DNA from: Homarus americanus
Taxonomy: Eukaryota; Arthropoda; Malacostraca; Decapoda; Nephropidae
Direction: 5' to 3'
DNA: 64,000 nt
Assembly (NCBI RefSeq): GCF_018991925.1
Contig: NW_024735304.1
Span: 62,001 to 126,000 of the forward strand
Shown: positions 49,313-60,311 of the stretch, one piece after another
How the letters are laid out: every line of letters starts with the position of its first letter
How positions within the stretch are numbered: position 1 is the stretch's first letter
Program-made: the position numbers and the translations under genes
Notes under the pieces: model-generated
Seen by the model: the letters and a program-made list of their open reading frames with translations, nothing else
Databases searched by the model: none
What the model was told of the DNA's origin: nothing

Positions 49313-50620
49313 GTGAGTGCACAGTAGGGAAAGATTACCTTGATAATCATGGTTGATTAAAGAGCTAAGAGATTAAATATAAATAAAGAGAAAACAGAGA
49401 CAGAGTGAACGGTAGGTAAAAAAATAGTATATTGATAAACGTGGATATATAAACAGGTATGAGAATAAAGCTAAACAAATAACAACAAGAAACAGTAATA
49501 ATACGTAACCTCGATAAAATATTGGTGGCGAAAAACCAATAAACGAGAAACAAAATAAATGGTAATAACAGGAAATTTCGATAAAGATCGTAGTAAAAAT
49601 ACCGAAGAAAATAATATATATTAAAACGTATCGAAAAAAAAGTCGATATAAGGATAATTCCATATTAGGATATTCAAAATAAATTGCATCCTACCAGGTG
49701 GTATGATGAGGAGTTTCCGGTGTGTGATCAGGAAGGTCGACAGCGTCAATGTCTTCACTGCGAGACATTACAAACAACCTTTCACTCCTGGGACACTTTA
49801 GGAACATGATACAGGAATATGGTTTAGTATAAGAACATGATATAGGATTGTTAGATAGCTTAAGAACCGTATATAAGAAAATGAAATAGGATCATGAGAT
49901 AGCTTAAGAATATTAGATAAAAGAATGAAATAGGAACATGATATAGCTTAAGAACATAATATATAGGAACATATAACAAAGCTTCATGTTGGCATCTCAT
50001 GACACATCCCAAAGACATGTTACACCGTAATCCTAAAGCTTTACGACTTAAAGACCAGACATAAGACACTGTCACCTTAATACGACACAGCTTAATGTCA
50101 TGTTTTACACCACATAAACACACACACAGTTCAGCCTGGCGACAGACCACAACAAAGAGATCTGACTTGAATTTACTGTATACTACCTGAGGTTTATTGA
50201 GATACAGTATGACACTCCTGCCTTGTCCACTTCTATATGACATTACTCAGGAGCAGAGATATTCCGTGACATGACAAAACACACGAGGCAATATTTACCA
50301 ACTCTTAACACAAAGCCTGACGTTTCATTGGCTCTTAGTTGATGTTCTCGTGCGTGGGGGGTTAGTTCCACTGCGGGCTGTTGAAGAGACATGACAACAG
50401 AGGTCAGTAGCCTATGAAGCCTAGAGACTATACCTGAGAAAACATTACCAGCACGAGCAATCATGAGTACCCTGGAGTTCACTCTTCACTTTCAGTCTTG
50501 TCTCGTTGTTGAGAGTTAATGCCAGGCAATCGTAGGCTCACCTTCTGCCAGCGGTGGCGATGCTCTTTATTAGTACGATCATCGTTAATGAAATATCAAT
50601 ATAAAACATCACAAATAAAA
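49313..50620. other. Non-coding
   Basis: AT-rich. 49800-49980 has loose repeats of AACATGATATAGGA and TTAAGAACAT. No gene, although open frames at 49860-50243 and 50243-50482 abut on the minus strand. Confidence 0.5.
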
Positions 50621-50750
50621 TTATTCACATTATTATGTGGTGTGATTCCCTCCATGTTATATATCGCTTATTATGAGGTGTGATCCCCTCCATGTTACAT
50701 ATCGCTTATTATGAGGTGTGATTCCCTCCATGTTATATATCGCTATATGA
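50621..50750 (+). repeat. 39-40 bp minisatellite, 3 units
   Basis: Units contain TTATGAGGTGTGATTCCCTC and CATGTTATATATCGC. Confidence 0.9.
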
Positions 50751-51134
50751 TATAAAATCCCATGATAAGAATTAAGCACGTGACGGTTTTTGTATCCTTT
50801 AAATATTACCAATATTTATGCCCGCATTAAATTTAAAACTGGAATACTGTACCAACACATGTTTTAATTAGCTGCAGGTCACAGGGTAGAGACCAGAGGC
50901 AGAATCACAGGTAAAGATCACAGGTAAAGATCACAGGTGGAAACTCAGGTTAAGATCACAGTGTTGACCAGGTTAGGTTATTAACTGTACGTAACAACTC
51001 AGCGCTGGACTGGAGTGATCATAACATGTGAGGCGGCAAAAACTTGTTTATTATACATCACAACAATTATATATTAATTATGTCATTTATGTGATATACA
51101 AAGACATTGTTGGAATATACAACCCCTTTAGAAC
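50751..51134. other. Non-coding
   Basis: Short run of AGATCACAGGTAA-type repeats at 50880-50960. No gene. Confidence 0.5.
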
Positions 51135-51748
51135 AGCCAGGGTAAGGCTCACTGGAGAACAAAAAAAAGTATCCAAACATATATGAGAATTATTCTAGGA
51201 AGGGATTGTTACACAGGTCCGCTAACTGCTCTCCAAAACCTTAAAATTACCGACATATACACCAGTGTCTATGTTAGTGGAACGAGACCAGCCATCCTCA
51301 AACACCCGATAACTCTTAACCATCCTGTATAAACTCCCTTCACGGTCTCACCTCACGTCACTCACACCTGCTAATCCAACCTAAATGTAAAACTGATCAC
51401 TACAAGAGAGCAATAATACCCTTACGTAAGACCTCTATTTAATAATGAACTGTAACGCCTAGGACCATGTATCCCCTATATCATGTTAGGCTGTGACCGT
51501 GTTTTGATTATAACATTGGTCAGAATCTTGAACTATTTTTGGAGGTGCCAATTCTTGCTGTCATAACCTCTCTCAGTACACTTACCTGTATCTGTATAGG
51601 TGCAAATGATGTTTTACCTGTATAAAGATAGAAAGGAATGATCTTCAGTATTTTCACACGAATTTCTTGTGTTGTATTAGTCTTTGTTGTAGCTCGTTAC
51701 ACTGTTGTGTGATGTGTACTTTGTGCTGTAGAAATAATCATTTAATCC

Positions 51749-51808
<60 letters not shown>
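51135..51808 (+). mobile_element. LINE 3' end with (ATT)n tail
   Basis: 51140-51456 reads, across frameshifts, as the C-terminal part of a non-LTR retrotransposon protein: LTGEQKKVSKHI, then RIILGRDCYTGPLTALQ and NLKITD, then RPAILKHP, then YPYVRPLFNNEL and a stop. It matches the usual Arg-x-Ile-Leu-Gly, Tyr-Thr and Leu-x-x-Leu-x-Leu layout near the end of Jockey/CR1-type ORF2 proteins. About 290 bases of 3' UTR-like DNA follow, ending TTTAATCCTTATTATTATT in an ATT tail at 51749-51808. Stops at 51192, 51320 and beyond show it is dead. Confidence 0.65.
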
Positions 51809-51810
<2 letters not shown>

Positions 51811-51902
51811 TTCAGTTTCACCTCATGTATCAGCTAAATTTAAATTTCATCATCATTATTTCCGTCTTTTTCTACGTCTTCAAAAGTTTTATTTCACATA
51901 TT

Positions 51903-52000
51903 TATCAAAACTCTGGGTAACTCAGCAGCTGAGTGGCGACAGAACGTTCGCTTTTGTAAGGGAGTAGTCCCAGGCTCGATTCCCAGCCTAAGATCGGAGG
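51903..52000 (+). mobile_element. tRNA-derived SINE head
   Basis: Has GAGTGGCGACAGAACG, box A-like, and GGCTCGATTCCC (about 51973-51984), one mismatch from a box B. The middle GCTTTTGTAAGGG resembles an anticodon arm with TGT (Thr). The match to a real tRNA is loose and the flanks are non-tRNA, so a SINE is more likely than a gene. Confidence 0.55.
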
Positions 52001-52084
52001 ATAAGATCCTCCAGTAGTACACTAGCTCCTGGTCACTCAGCGGTGTGTACAGGTGATAGATATACTGACGGGTGCGCTTGTCGA

Positions 52085-52245
52085 TGTCGGGGGGAGGATA
52101 ACCCTTAGGTGGCCGGAGGAGGATAACCCTTAGGTGGCTGGGGGGAGGATAACCCTTAGGCGGCCGGGGGGAGGATAACCCTTAGGTGGCCAGGGAAGAG
52201 GATAACCCTTAGGTGGCCTGGGGGAGGATAACCCTTAGGTGGTCT
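52085..52245 (+). repeat. 25-26 bp minisatellite, 6 units
   Basis: The unit is AGGATAACCCTTAGGTGGCC plus a G run. Steps of 25-26 bases (52095, 52120, 52146, 52172). Confidence 0.95.
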
Positions 52246-52422
52246 GGCATAGAGCCAAAGAGGATGGGGGAAGTCCCTTAACCCAGAAATAGTACAGAAT
52301 TATGTGATCAGTGATTGTCTTTATAACCCTATTGGGATTTTATGAAGAACAGCCACCTAAGCTTATTTCAAAAGCACCCTGGAATTCACCCATCACTTTC
52401 AGTTTTGTCTCGCTGTAGAGAG

Positions 52423-52560
52423 GGTTAGGTTAGGTTAGGTTAGGTTAGGTTAGGTTAGGTTAGGTTAGGTTAGGTTAGGTTAGGTTGGGTTGGGTAAAGT
52501 TGGGTTAGGTTGGATTAGGAAATGTATGGTTAGGTTAGCTTAGGTTGGGATGAGTTACGT
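52423..52560 (+). repeat. Interstitial telomere repeat (TTAGG)n
   Basis: About thirteen TTAGG units at 52423-52490, then degenerate TTGGG and TTAGC variants to about 52560. Confidence 0.92.
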
Positions 52561-52599
52561 TAGGTTTAAGTATGATAAAATCCTACTAGAATAAGACCA

Positions 52600-53035
52600 T
52601 CACGAAGAGAGCGAGAAGAATATGAGATGAAACGTAGGAGGAGTGAGGAGGAGGAGTGAGGTAGGAGAAGGGAGGATAGATGAGTAGAAAATAAGAATGA
52701 AAAAAGTGAAAAGAAAGAGGACAAGGAGGAGATAAAGAGAGGTGAAAGAAGAGGAGAGAGACTGGAGGAGGAAGGAGTTGGAAGAATAGGAATGAAAAGG
52801 TCGAGGAGGAAGCAGGAGGAAGGAGTAGTTGGAGGGAGTAGGAGGAAGGAGTAGGGAGAAGGAGGAGGTCGTAAGAGGAGGGAATAGAGAGGACGAGTAG
52901 GAGGAGGGAGTAGGAAGGAGGAGTAGGAGAAGTAGGAGGGGAAGTAAGAGGAGGGAGGGGAAGTAAGAGGAGGGAGTGGAAATAAGAGGAAGGAGTAGAA
53001 GGAGTAGGAGGGAGTAAGAGGAGGAAGTAGAAGGA
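52600..53035 (+). repeat. Purine-rich GGAGGAG tract
   Basis: Irregular GGAGTAGGAGGAAGG units, clearest at 52800-53030. The 166-codon minus frame is Ser/Leu/Pro-rich and an artefact. Confidence 0.88.
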
Positions 53036-53640
53036 GGTGTTGTTTTAGTTGCTGATAGTTGGACAAAATCGATGCTTATAGTCTCCCTAATTGCCTTTCA
53101 AGCGTTCAACCACAAGTCTTATTTCCGCCTAACAAACGCCTTGATAACATTTCCGTGCTTACCAATTTGCCCACCAACGACCTAAAATTGCTACAAGCGG
53201 ACGATTTGCAATGAATTATACCTGTATTTTTATTTCTACTATTAATTAATCCTTTCGGTAATGGCTGGGGTTAGGAAAAAAAATTATCCTGCGTGGGAAG
53301 ACAATTTTGGAATGTATTTAGCAGTAATACATTGCCCCCAGGTTGGGTATGCCAGGGGGTACCTGAGCGTTCGCGTTTGCCGAATGGGCATTATTCCGCG
53401 TGATTCATTGAGATTACACATACATGCGAATGCCACACAGTCGAGCTGGAAAAAAAAGGAAAGGATTTGTTGATTTCCGAGTCGAATGCAAAAGAAAAGG
53501 GTGATATAGGTAAAAAGAATGCGTGTGTTAAGCTGTTATGACGCCAAGGGTGTGTGTGTGCATACATAAAAGGTTACATATGCATACACATATATTATAT
53601 TATGCATGTCCACATACCCCTGTACATGTACCTGTATAGT
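53036..53640. other. Unique non-coding, possible regulatory island
   Basis: 53065-53420 is complex and non-repetitive (GTCTCCCTAATTGCCTTTC; CAATTTGCCCACCAACGACC; GCGTTTGCCGAATGGGC), between purine and CA tracts. A 70-codon frame (53261-53473) has no recognisable domain. Confidence 0.45.
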
Positions 53641-53641
53641 G

Positions 53642-53644
<3 letters not shown>

Positions 53645-53691
<47 letters not shown>
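53645..53691 (+). repeat. (CA)n microsatellite
   Basis: About 47 bases, starting with GCGCGC. Confidence 0.98.
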
Positions 53692-53699
53692 AGGCGTTC

Positions 53700-54730
53700 C
53701 TCATCCTCCACCACCACGAACAACCAACACCATTACCAACATCACCATCACTACTCCCCCACCACCTCCATACCACCACTACCATTACCACCACCCTACA
53801 CACACGTCAAGGGTCCCACCCCAACATTCATCATTACCAACCCCCACCACTACCCCGTCACCAACAACCACTACTAACACTAACACCCCCTCCACCATCC
53901 CCACCACCAACAACCACTACTAACACCCCCTACCCCCACTCCACCAACAACCACCACAACACGCACCACCCCCTACCCCACCCCACCAACAACCACTACT
54001 AACACTAACACCCCTACCCCACCCCAACAACAACCACTACTAACACCCCCTACCCCACCCCACCAACAACCACTACTAACACGCTAAGCAACACTTCTCC
54101 ACTACCATCCCCACCACCAACAACCACTACTAACACCCCCTACCCCTCTACCCCACCAACAACCACTACTAACACCCCCTACCCCCACCCCACCAACAAC
54201 CACCACTAATACTACATCAATCTCCACCATCCCACCACCAATGAACCACTATTAACACTTAACACCTCACCCCACCTGCACCAACAAACCACCACTAATA
54301 CTAACACCCCCTCCACCATCCCACCACCAACAACCACTTACTACTAACACCCCCTACCCCCAATTCCCACCAACACAACCACCACTAATACTAACACCCT
54401 CCACTATCCCCACACCACCAAAACAAATCATCACTACATTAACACTTACCCTACCCCACCAACAACCACCACTAATACTAACACTTTCTACCCCTTAATT
54501 CTACCAACAACTACCTACCATTACTAATACCCCCTACCCCTCAATTCTACCTCAATAACCACCACTAATACTAACACCCCTACCCCACCCCACCAATAAC
54601 CACCACTAATACTAACACTCTTACCCTAATTCTCACCAACAACCACCACTAATACTAACACCTCTACCCCAACCCCACCCCCAACAACCACCACTAATAC
54701 TAACACCCCCTCCACCACCACCAACTTATA
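53700..54730 (+). repeat. 1-kb ACC/AAC-rich minisatellite
   Basis: From about 53830, imperfect units of roughly 35-45 bases with CCAACAACCACTACTAACAC and CCCCTACCCCACC, diverging to ACCACCACTAATACTAACAC at the right. Many indels. Confidence 0.93.
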
Positions 54731-54783
54731 ACACCAATATCCTAAATTCGCCTCCGCCAACAGTCAGATTCGTCAAGCGAGAA

Positions 54784-54895
54784 TGTCGGGCTCGCGAGGT
54801 TTTGATACGACAAATGGCCATGAAATATAAAGAATGACGAGCGCCATCATGCTTACGACCGCCCGAAAGGCCATTTGTCGCCGCTGTACCCGACA
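54784..54895. other. Nested dyad in unique DNA
   Basis: Inner arms CGACAAATGGCC (54808-54819) and GGCCATTTGTCG (54869-54880) are perfect complements. Outer arms TGTCGGG (54784-54790) and CCCGACA (54889-54895) are also perfect. The loop is 49 bases. The inner arms hold E-box cores (CAAATG and CATTTG). It stands in an island of unique DNA between two minisatellites. Confidence 0.7.
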
Positions 54896-55029
54896 GATTT
54901 CTATGCCGTAAGCAACCCTTCTGAGGAAAAATGGCTAAATATGATATTGTCGTTTTCTGGAGTTGCCTACGAGGAAGGAAACATAAGTTATTTGTTTTAG
55001 TGTTAGGAAGAAATACACATATTATTTTG

Positions 55030-55565
55030 TATGAATTACTGACAGAGAACGAAAATACACATGATACTTGTTAGTGTTAGAGATACACACATATGTTACT
55101 TGTTAGTGTTAGAGATACACACACATGTTACTTGTTAGTGTTAGAGATACACACATATGTTACTTGTTAGTGTTAGAGATACACACACATGTTACTTGTT
55201 AGTGTTAGAGATACACACATATGTTACTTGTTAGTGTTAGAGATACACACATATGTTACTTGTTAGTGTTAGAGATACACACATATGTTACTTGTTAGTG
55301 TTAGAGATACACACATATGTTACTTGTTAGTGTTAGAGATACACACATATGTTACTTGTTAATGTTAGAGATACACACATATGTTACTTGTTAGTGTTAG
55401 AGATACACACATATGTTACTTGTTAGTGTTAGAGATACACACATATGTTACTTGTTAGTGTTAGAGATACACACATATGTTACTTGTTAATGTTAGAGAT
55501 ACACACATATGTTACTTGTTAGTGTTAGAGATACACACATATGTTACTTGTTAATGTTAGAGAGA
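55030..55565 (+). repeat. 32-bp minisatellite, about 16 units
   Basis: Unit parts ATACACACATATGTTACTTG and TTAGTGTTAGAG. Steps are 32 bases (55201, 55233). It is nearly uniform, with point variants ACACAT or ATATGT and TTAGTG or TTAATG. Confidence 0.97.
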
Positions 55566-56470
55566 AATACAGTGTGTTTGTGTTAGACTTAGATTACTTA
55601 CACAGAAATAAACACACCCGTTACTTATTAGTGCTACTTGGTATCATATGTCGTTGTTAAAATTTTAAATGTGCCTATGTCTTCAAAATGGTTGTAGAAG
55701 TAAATATTTTTGTTTAAACCTTGTTGAATAAATTGGTGTAAAATGGTTTAATAATGACAACAGTGGATTAGAGACTATATCGCGTATGTGCATGTCAATA
55801 CTCAGGGCTATTATAGTTTTAAGTTAATATATAGTAAAGTTTTAATATAATAAAAAAACATTATTTAACTTAATATAATTCAAATTACAAAAGAAATAAC
55901 AAGGAATAAAAATATGTCAGTAAAAATGAGACGAACAATACGTAAAATCATATTGAGAATAAAATAAAAGCGAAACAAAAAGTTGAATACAAAAAAATAC
56001 ATATTCTGTATAATCTCAGCGTTTTTGTAAATTTTCTCATATTTTCCAAGTCAAGATTTACAACCTCACTTAATATATCTAAAACATGGCAGCAAACACA
56101 GGCCAAATCGCCACCACTGTTTCTTAATGCAACACCAGACACATTTCTCAATCATTTCCCGGACCAGAGATCAATACATTTTTACACGAATGTTGAAGAC
56201 ATGCCAACAAGTAATTGATACAGGTATATAAATAATACCTATAGCCGTACTGAGAACATAAACATATATATTTCTTTTATTCTCTCACAGCTTTAAATTA
56301 TCTGAACGTAGCCCGAGTAGTTTTCTAAGTGCCACACACACACACATACACACGGAAAGTTATTTAAAATACACTAAAGCGCAGGTAAAAGGCTGTTAAC
56401 ACTTACAAATCTATATACAAGTACGTACATATACACACATTTTAAAAATTTCGTTTTCATTCACATTGTT
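55566..56470. other. AT-rich non-coding
   Basis: No gene; a short CA run at about 56335-56352. Confidence 0.6.
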
Positions 56471-56473
56471 AAA

Positions 56474-56492
56474 TTATTATTATTATTATTAC

Positions 56493-56523
<31 letters not shown>

Positions 56524-56560
56524 ATGATTATTATTATCACAATTATTATTATTATTATTT
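56474..56560. repeat. (ATT)n microsatellite
   Basis: ATT runs broken by AATGATT and CAC. Confidence 0.95.
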
Positions 56561-56779
56561 TTAGTAGTATAAGTAGTAGTATATCATTGTTATCGTTATT
56601 ATCACACTTTTTTTCTTTCTTTTTTTTATTAGGCACCCCCCTACATCCTTGTGTAAGGTGAAGCGCAGAAGCGTTTACAGCGCCCAACAGGGAAGCATGC
56701 TAAGTTCATGCTTGCCTTTTTATGTCTCATGAGTTAAGGGCGTAGAAGCCTGAAGAGTCAAGGGCGTAGAAGCCTGAAG

Positions 56780-57002
56780 AGTCAATGGTTTATGTCATCA
56801 AGTTATTGGAAGCTCCAACAACTTTCCCTGAATACGAATTCGCAACTTTCGACTTACAACAGGTACCTACTTTACTGCTAGGTGAACAGGGACTAATGGG
56901 GGCAAGGAAGTAAGTCCGAACAACTTCCACCGGCCCGGGAATCGAACCCGTGACATCTTGCTTGCGAGGCAAGAGCGATACCGCTTCTACCACCGGTCCC
57001 CC
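56780..57002 (-). mobile_element. tRNA-derived SINE, Ala-like head
   Basis: Minus strand. Box A-like TGGTAGAAGCGG (56981-56992), an anticodon arm CTTGC, loop CTCGCAA, GCAAG (anticodon CGC, Ala-like), and a perfect box B GGGTTCGATTCCC (56937-56949). The acceptor ends ACCGG and CCGGT can pair. The body downstream (minus strand) includes CACCTAGCAGTAAA and GGTACCTGTTG, phrases I associate with widespread decapod SINEs. It may be transcribed by RNA polymerase III. The near-intact cloverleaf could be misread as a tRNA gene. Confidence 0.75.
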
Positions 57003-57733
57003 CTATCACACACTATAATGAACAAGGTGCAAAGTCGTGGTGGGATGACAAAGGTCATGGCTGTCGAGGTATTAACTCTTAAACTGGTAGAGTGAAGACA
57101 AGAACTAGCGTCACAGTGATGACATACAAACAAGTAGAATCAAAGTAACTAAACAAACAATTCTCGTAGTTATCATAGAGAAAGACGTCGTTGTTGTTGC
57201 ATCCCTACGCATCCACATCCCTTGGCAAGTTGAAGCATTAATACGCCAGTAATCCCGGACGGCATATAGGTACTGTGGTATTCCAGCTGGACACTGTGTT
57301 GTAAGCCCTACCAGGTAAAGGTGCATAATAATGATTTGTTGACTAAAACGAGAGCTAGGAAAGACATTCGATTTAGGTAAAGGTATTGTACTGTTGATGT
57401 ATAGCTGACGGTGATATAGACGACGACGATAGATGGATGGATGATCAGGCTGGTAGATGTAGTTTACAGTATAGGGAGATACTGTATACATAGTGATGGT
57501 AGTAGAGACAGATAATACCAGGTAAATAGGTGTTCATAAGTGTCCGCGACAGGTGTGCTTTAGGTCCGTGGTAAAGGAAATAACCGACTTGTGTGTCTCT
57601 AGCTGCTGGTGTACGTGTGTCTCTCACTGTAGCTCGTGAGATAGATTACTGTCTCTCTCTGTGCCTGGTGAGATATCTTCAGGAGCATATAGCGTTACTT
57701 GACTCATCATGTGTCCTGAGAGATAATATTAGG

Positions 57734-57736
<3 letters not shown>
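57003..57736. other. Non-coding
   Basis: Unique DNA, no gene. Open frames at 57111-57491 and 57445-57627 show no domain. Confidence 0.55.
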
Positions 57737-57770
<34 letters not shown>

Positions 57771-57793
57771 GTGTGTGTGTGTGTGTGTGTGTG
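57737..57793 (+). repeat. (CTAT)n then (GT)n
   Basis: Compound microsatellite at the likely 5' edge of the large LINE. Confidence 0.97.
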
Positions 57794-58891
57794 TCGCACA
57801 CAGGGTGGTGAAATGCGTCTAGTGTGGCAGCACTATGTTAGTGTGAAGGTGCAAGTATTGCTTGCTCCCTCTCGCTTTCAGCTACCGCCGCTGGCTAGCC
57901 CTCGTGACGAACAGGGAACTTGCATAAGTTTTCCCCTGCCAGTATACAGCCTCTTCACTATCAAGACTCCTGCTGTGCCTCCTCGTGGCAACACACGGTA
58001 ACGGGGCGCCTCGTGGGCCCAGGCTAGACCGGCAAGGGATTTCGGAGTAGCAGTGGGTCCGAGAGGGACAGCGCATAGGCACACTGGCATGTGGACACGT
58101 TCTGGCGCCTACCAGCCATTGACCCACTACCTTGCAGATTAACCTTAGTAGGTATAAGGCTACGGGAGTAAACCCCGAACCAAAAAATCTGCGGTGGAGC
58201 CCCGCATCAGGCAGACATGCTTACAGAGCTCCAACAAGACCCCAACAGCGGTATAGGCAGAAGAGGTCATCACCGTGGAAACCCAACGACTACACTGGCG
58301 GACGAAGGCAATGCCTGATGGACAGGCTACTAAGGCGAAACCCAACAAACTGGGCTATCGGCAGTCCATTGCATCTCTCCCTCTCCCCAGTCGTTGCAAC
58401 ACTTGCACCACTGGATCAGGAAAAAGGAGAGCCAAGACGTGTGGTTGCAGCCTGCACTCTTGCCTAACCACATAAATAAGCTCACGGACAGCCATCATCC
58501 AGTTCATCATACCTCTCATCATCATCAAAACCCCTATAATGTACCCCCAAAAGTCCTATGGCGACGGACGAGTGGTGATGGGGACAGGCAGAGATGACTG
58601 CCAGGAGTCTCTAGTCACATCTCTGCACATGGGCGGCACAGATAAGATGGTAGTTTACGCATTGGGATCCAGGCAGCAGTGCAATCCGGTCCTGTCTGTG
58701 GGACTGAACAGCCCTTTCGAGAAGCCACTTTGCTCACCACATATGGGGAAGGCACTAGAAAAGGTGCCCTAAATATAACCTGCCTAAAAACCCAACCTGA
58801 TTGGGCAACCACACCCAGTAAGGTCATCTTTATGCGGTCGAAAACACAGTCAAAATCACAGATCCAAACAAAAACACATCATCAACCTCTT

Positions 58892-59670
58892 ATGGTTGCT
58901 GCATGGAATGTCAGGACCCTTCAGGATACTGGAACAAATGAACGTCCTGAAAGAAGAACTGCCCTTGTGGCAAAAGAGGTATAACATCGACATAGCAGCC
59001 ATCAGTGAGTCCTGGCTCCCAGATGAGGGCCACCTCACAGAGCAGGGGTCTGGCTATACCTTCTTCTTGAAGGGTAAGCCTGCTGTGGAGAGAAACCACA
59101 TTTATGGAGATGGCTTTGCCATCCGAAAACGCATCCTACACAGGCTAATTGAAATGCCCATTGGGAACAACAAGTGCCTCATGACGCATCGAGTCCTACT
59201 GAATCACTCACGTCATGCCTTTTTCATCAGTGCATACGCCCCAACACTGGATGCAGATGACAGCAAGGAGGCCTCTTACGCCGACCTTGACAGAGTGCTA
59301 ACGTCTATCCCCAGAGAAGACGACTTCAATGACAGAGTTGGCAGAGATTCTAGCATTTGGCAGGGAACCATAGGGAGAAATGAACTAGGCAAGTGCAATG
59401 CCAACAGCTTACTCCTCCTCAGCAAGTGTGCTGCGCACAGCCTCACTATCACTAATACCTTGTTTCGGCAGGCCGACAAGTTCAAGGGTTCGTGACAACA
59501 CCCATGATCCAAGCACTGGCATCTCATTGACTACATCATTGTCAGAGAAAGAAATTGCCGAGATGTCCTCATCATCCGTGCCATACGTGGCTCAGACCAC
59601 TGTGACACTGATCATCAACTTGCCAGAGCCAAGCTCTCATTTCACGTCGCCTCAATAAGGCGAAGGCAGC
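58892..59670 (+). pseudogene. LINE endonuclease domain, broken
   Basis: AP-like endonuclease of the element. It starts MVAAWNVRTLQDTG, with the conserved Trp-Asn. After a frameshift near 58975 it continues YNIDIAAISESWLP, with the metal-binding Glu in SES. DFNDRVGRDSS follows, but the stretch just before it (normally Leu-Leu-Gly) is deleted in frame after SIPRED. RGSDHCDTDHQLA, with the Ser-Asp-His motif, is at 59589-59612. Stops TGA at 59493-59495, TGA at 59505-59507 and TAG at 59697-59699 interrupt the frame; one fits a CGA to TGA change at a CpG. The protein cannot be active. Confidence 0.9.
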
Positions 59671-59699
59671 AAGCCTCCAGAAGAGGTTTTAATACTTAG

Positions 59700-60311
59700 C
59701 GTCTGGAGGACCCAGCAGTAGCACATGCTTTCAGAGAGCAGCTCGAACATGGGCTTATAAACAGCCCAACAGCAAACAACGCAAATCCCAATGCTGAATG
59801 GGATACTCTCAAAACTGTTATGACAAAAACCTGCAGAGAGACCCTCGGCCAGATCAAAAGAATACACCAAGACTGGTTTGATGAAAATGACCCGGCAATC
59901 AAAGTACTCATCGTTGATAAACGTGCTACTTTTACTGACTGGCAGAACAACCCTCAGTCTCGGACCAAAGCTGATACCTTCCGCAAGAAGAAAGAGGCAG
60001 CCCAGTGGGAACTTCGCATTCTAAACAATGACTGGCTTGAAAATAAAACATATGAAAGTCAAAAACATGCAGATCAGCACAAGATGCACGAATTTTTCAA
60101 TTCCATTAAAACATTTTATGGCCCAACCACTCGTGGCACAGCCCCCCTCCGCTCACCTGACGGTAACTTCATAATTAAAGACGATGAAGCCCTCCTTCAA
60201 CGCTGGAAAGAGCACTACCGTTCATTGCTCAACCGAAACACCAATGTGGATGTCCTGACCACCCCAGCAACCAGAGCTGACCCACCTCAGCTATCCTCCA
60301 TCCTTGGATGA
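59700..60311 (+). pseudogene. LINE linker region
   Basis: Open after the TAG at 59697, it includes AFREQLEHGLINSP, TCRETLGQIKRIHQDWFDEN and FFNSIKTFYGP. It ends in a wrong-frame TGA at about 60309-60311. The same protein resumes at 60304 in another frame as DEVVTAIKQMKNNKASGPDG, showing a one-base shift here. Confidence 0.88.

Noticed and set aside
56932..57002. Functional tRNA-Ala(CGC) gene
   Set aside because: The sequence continues into a SINE-like body, and the phrases in it are typical of repeated decapod elements.
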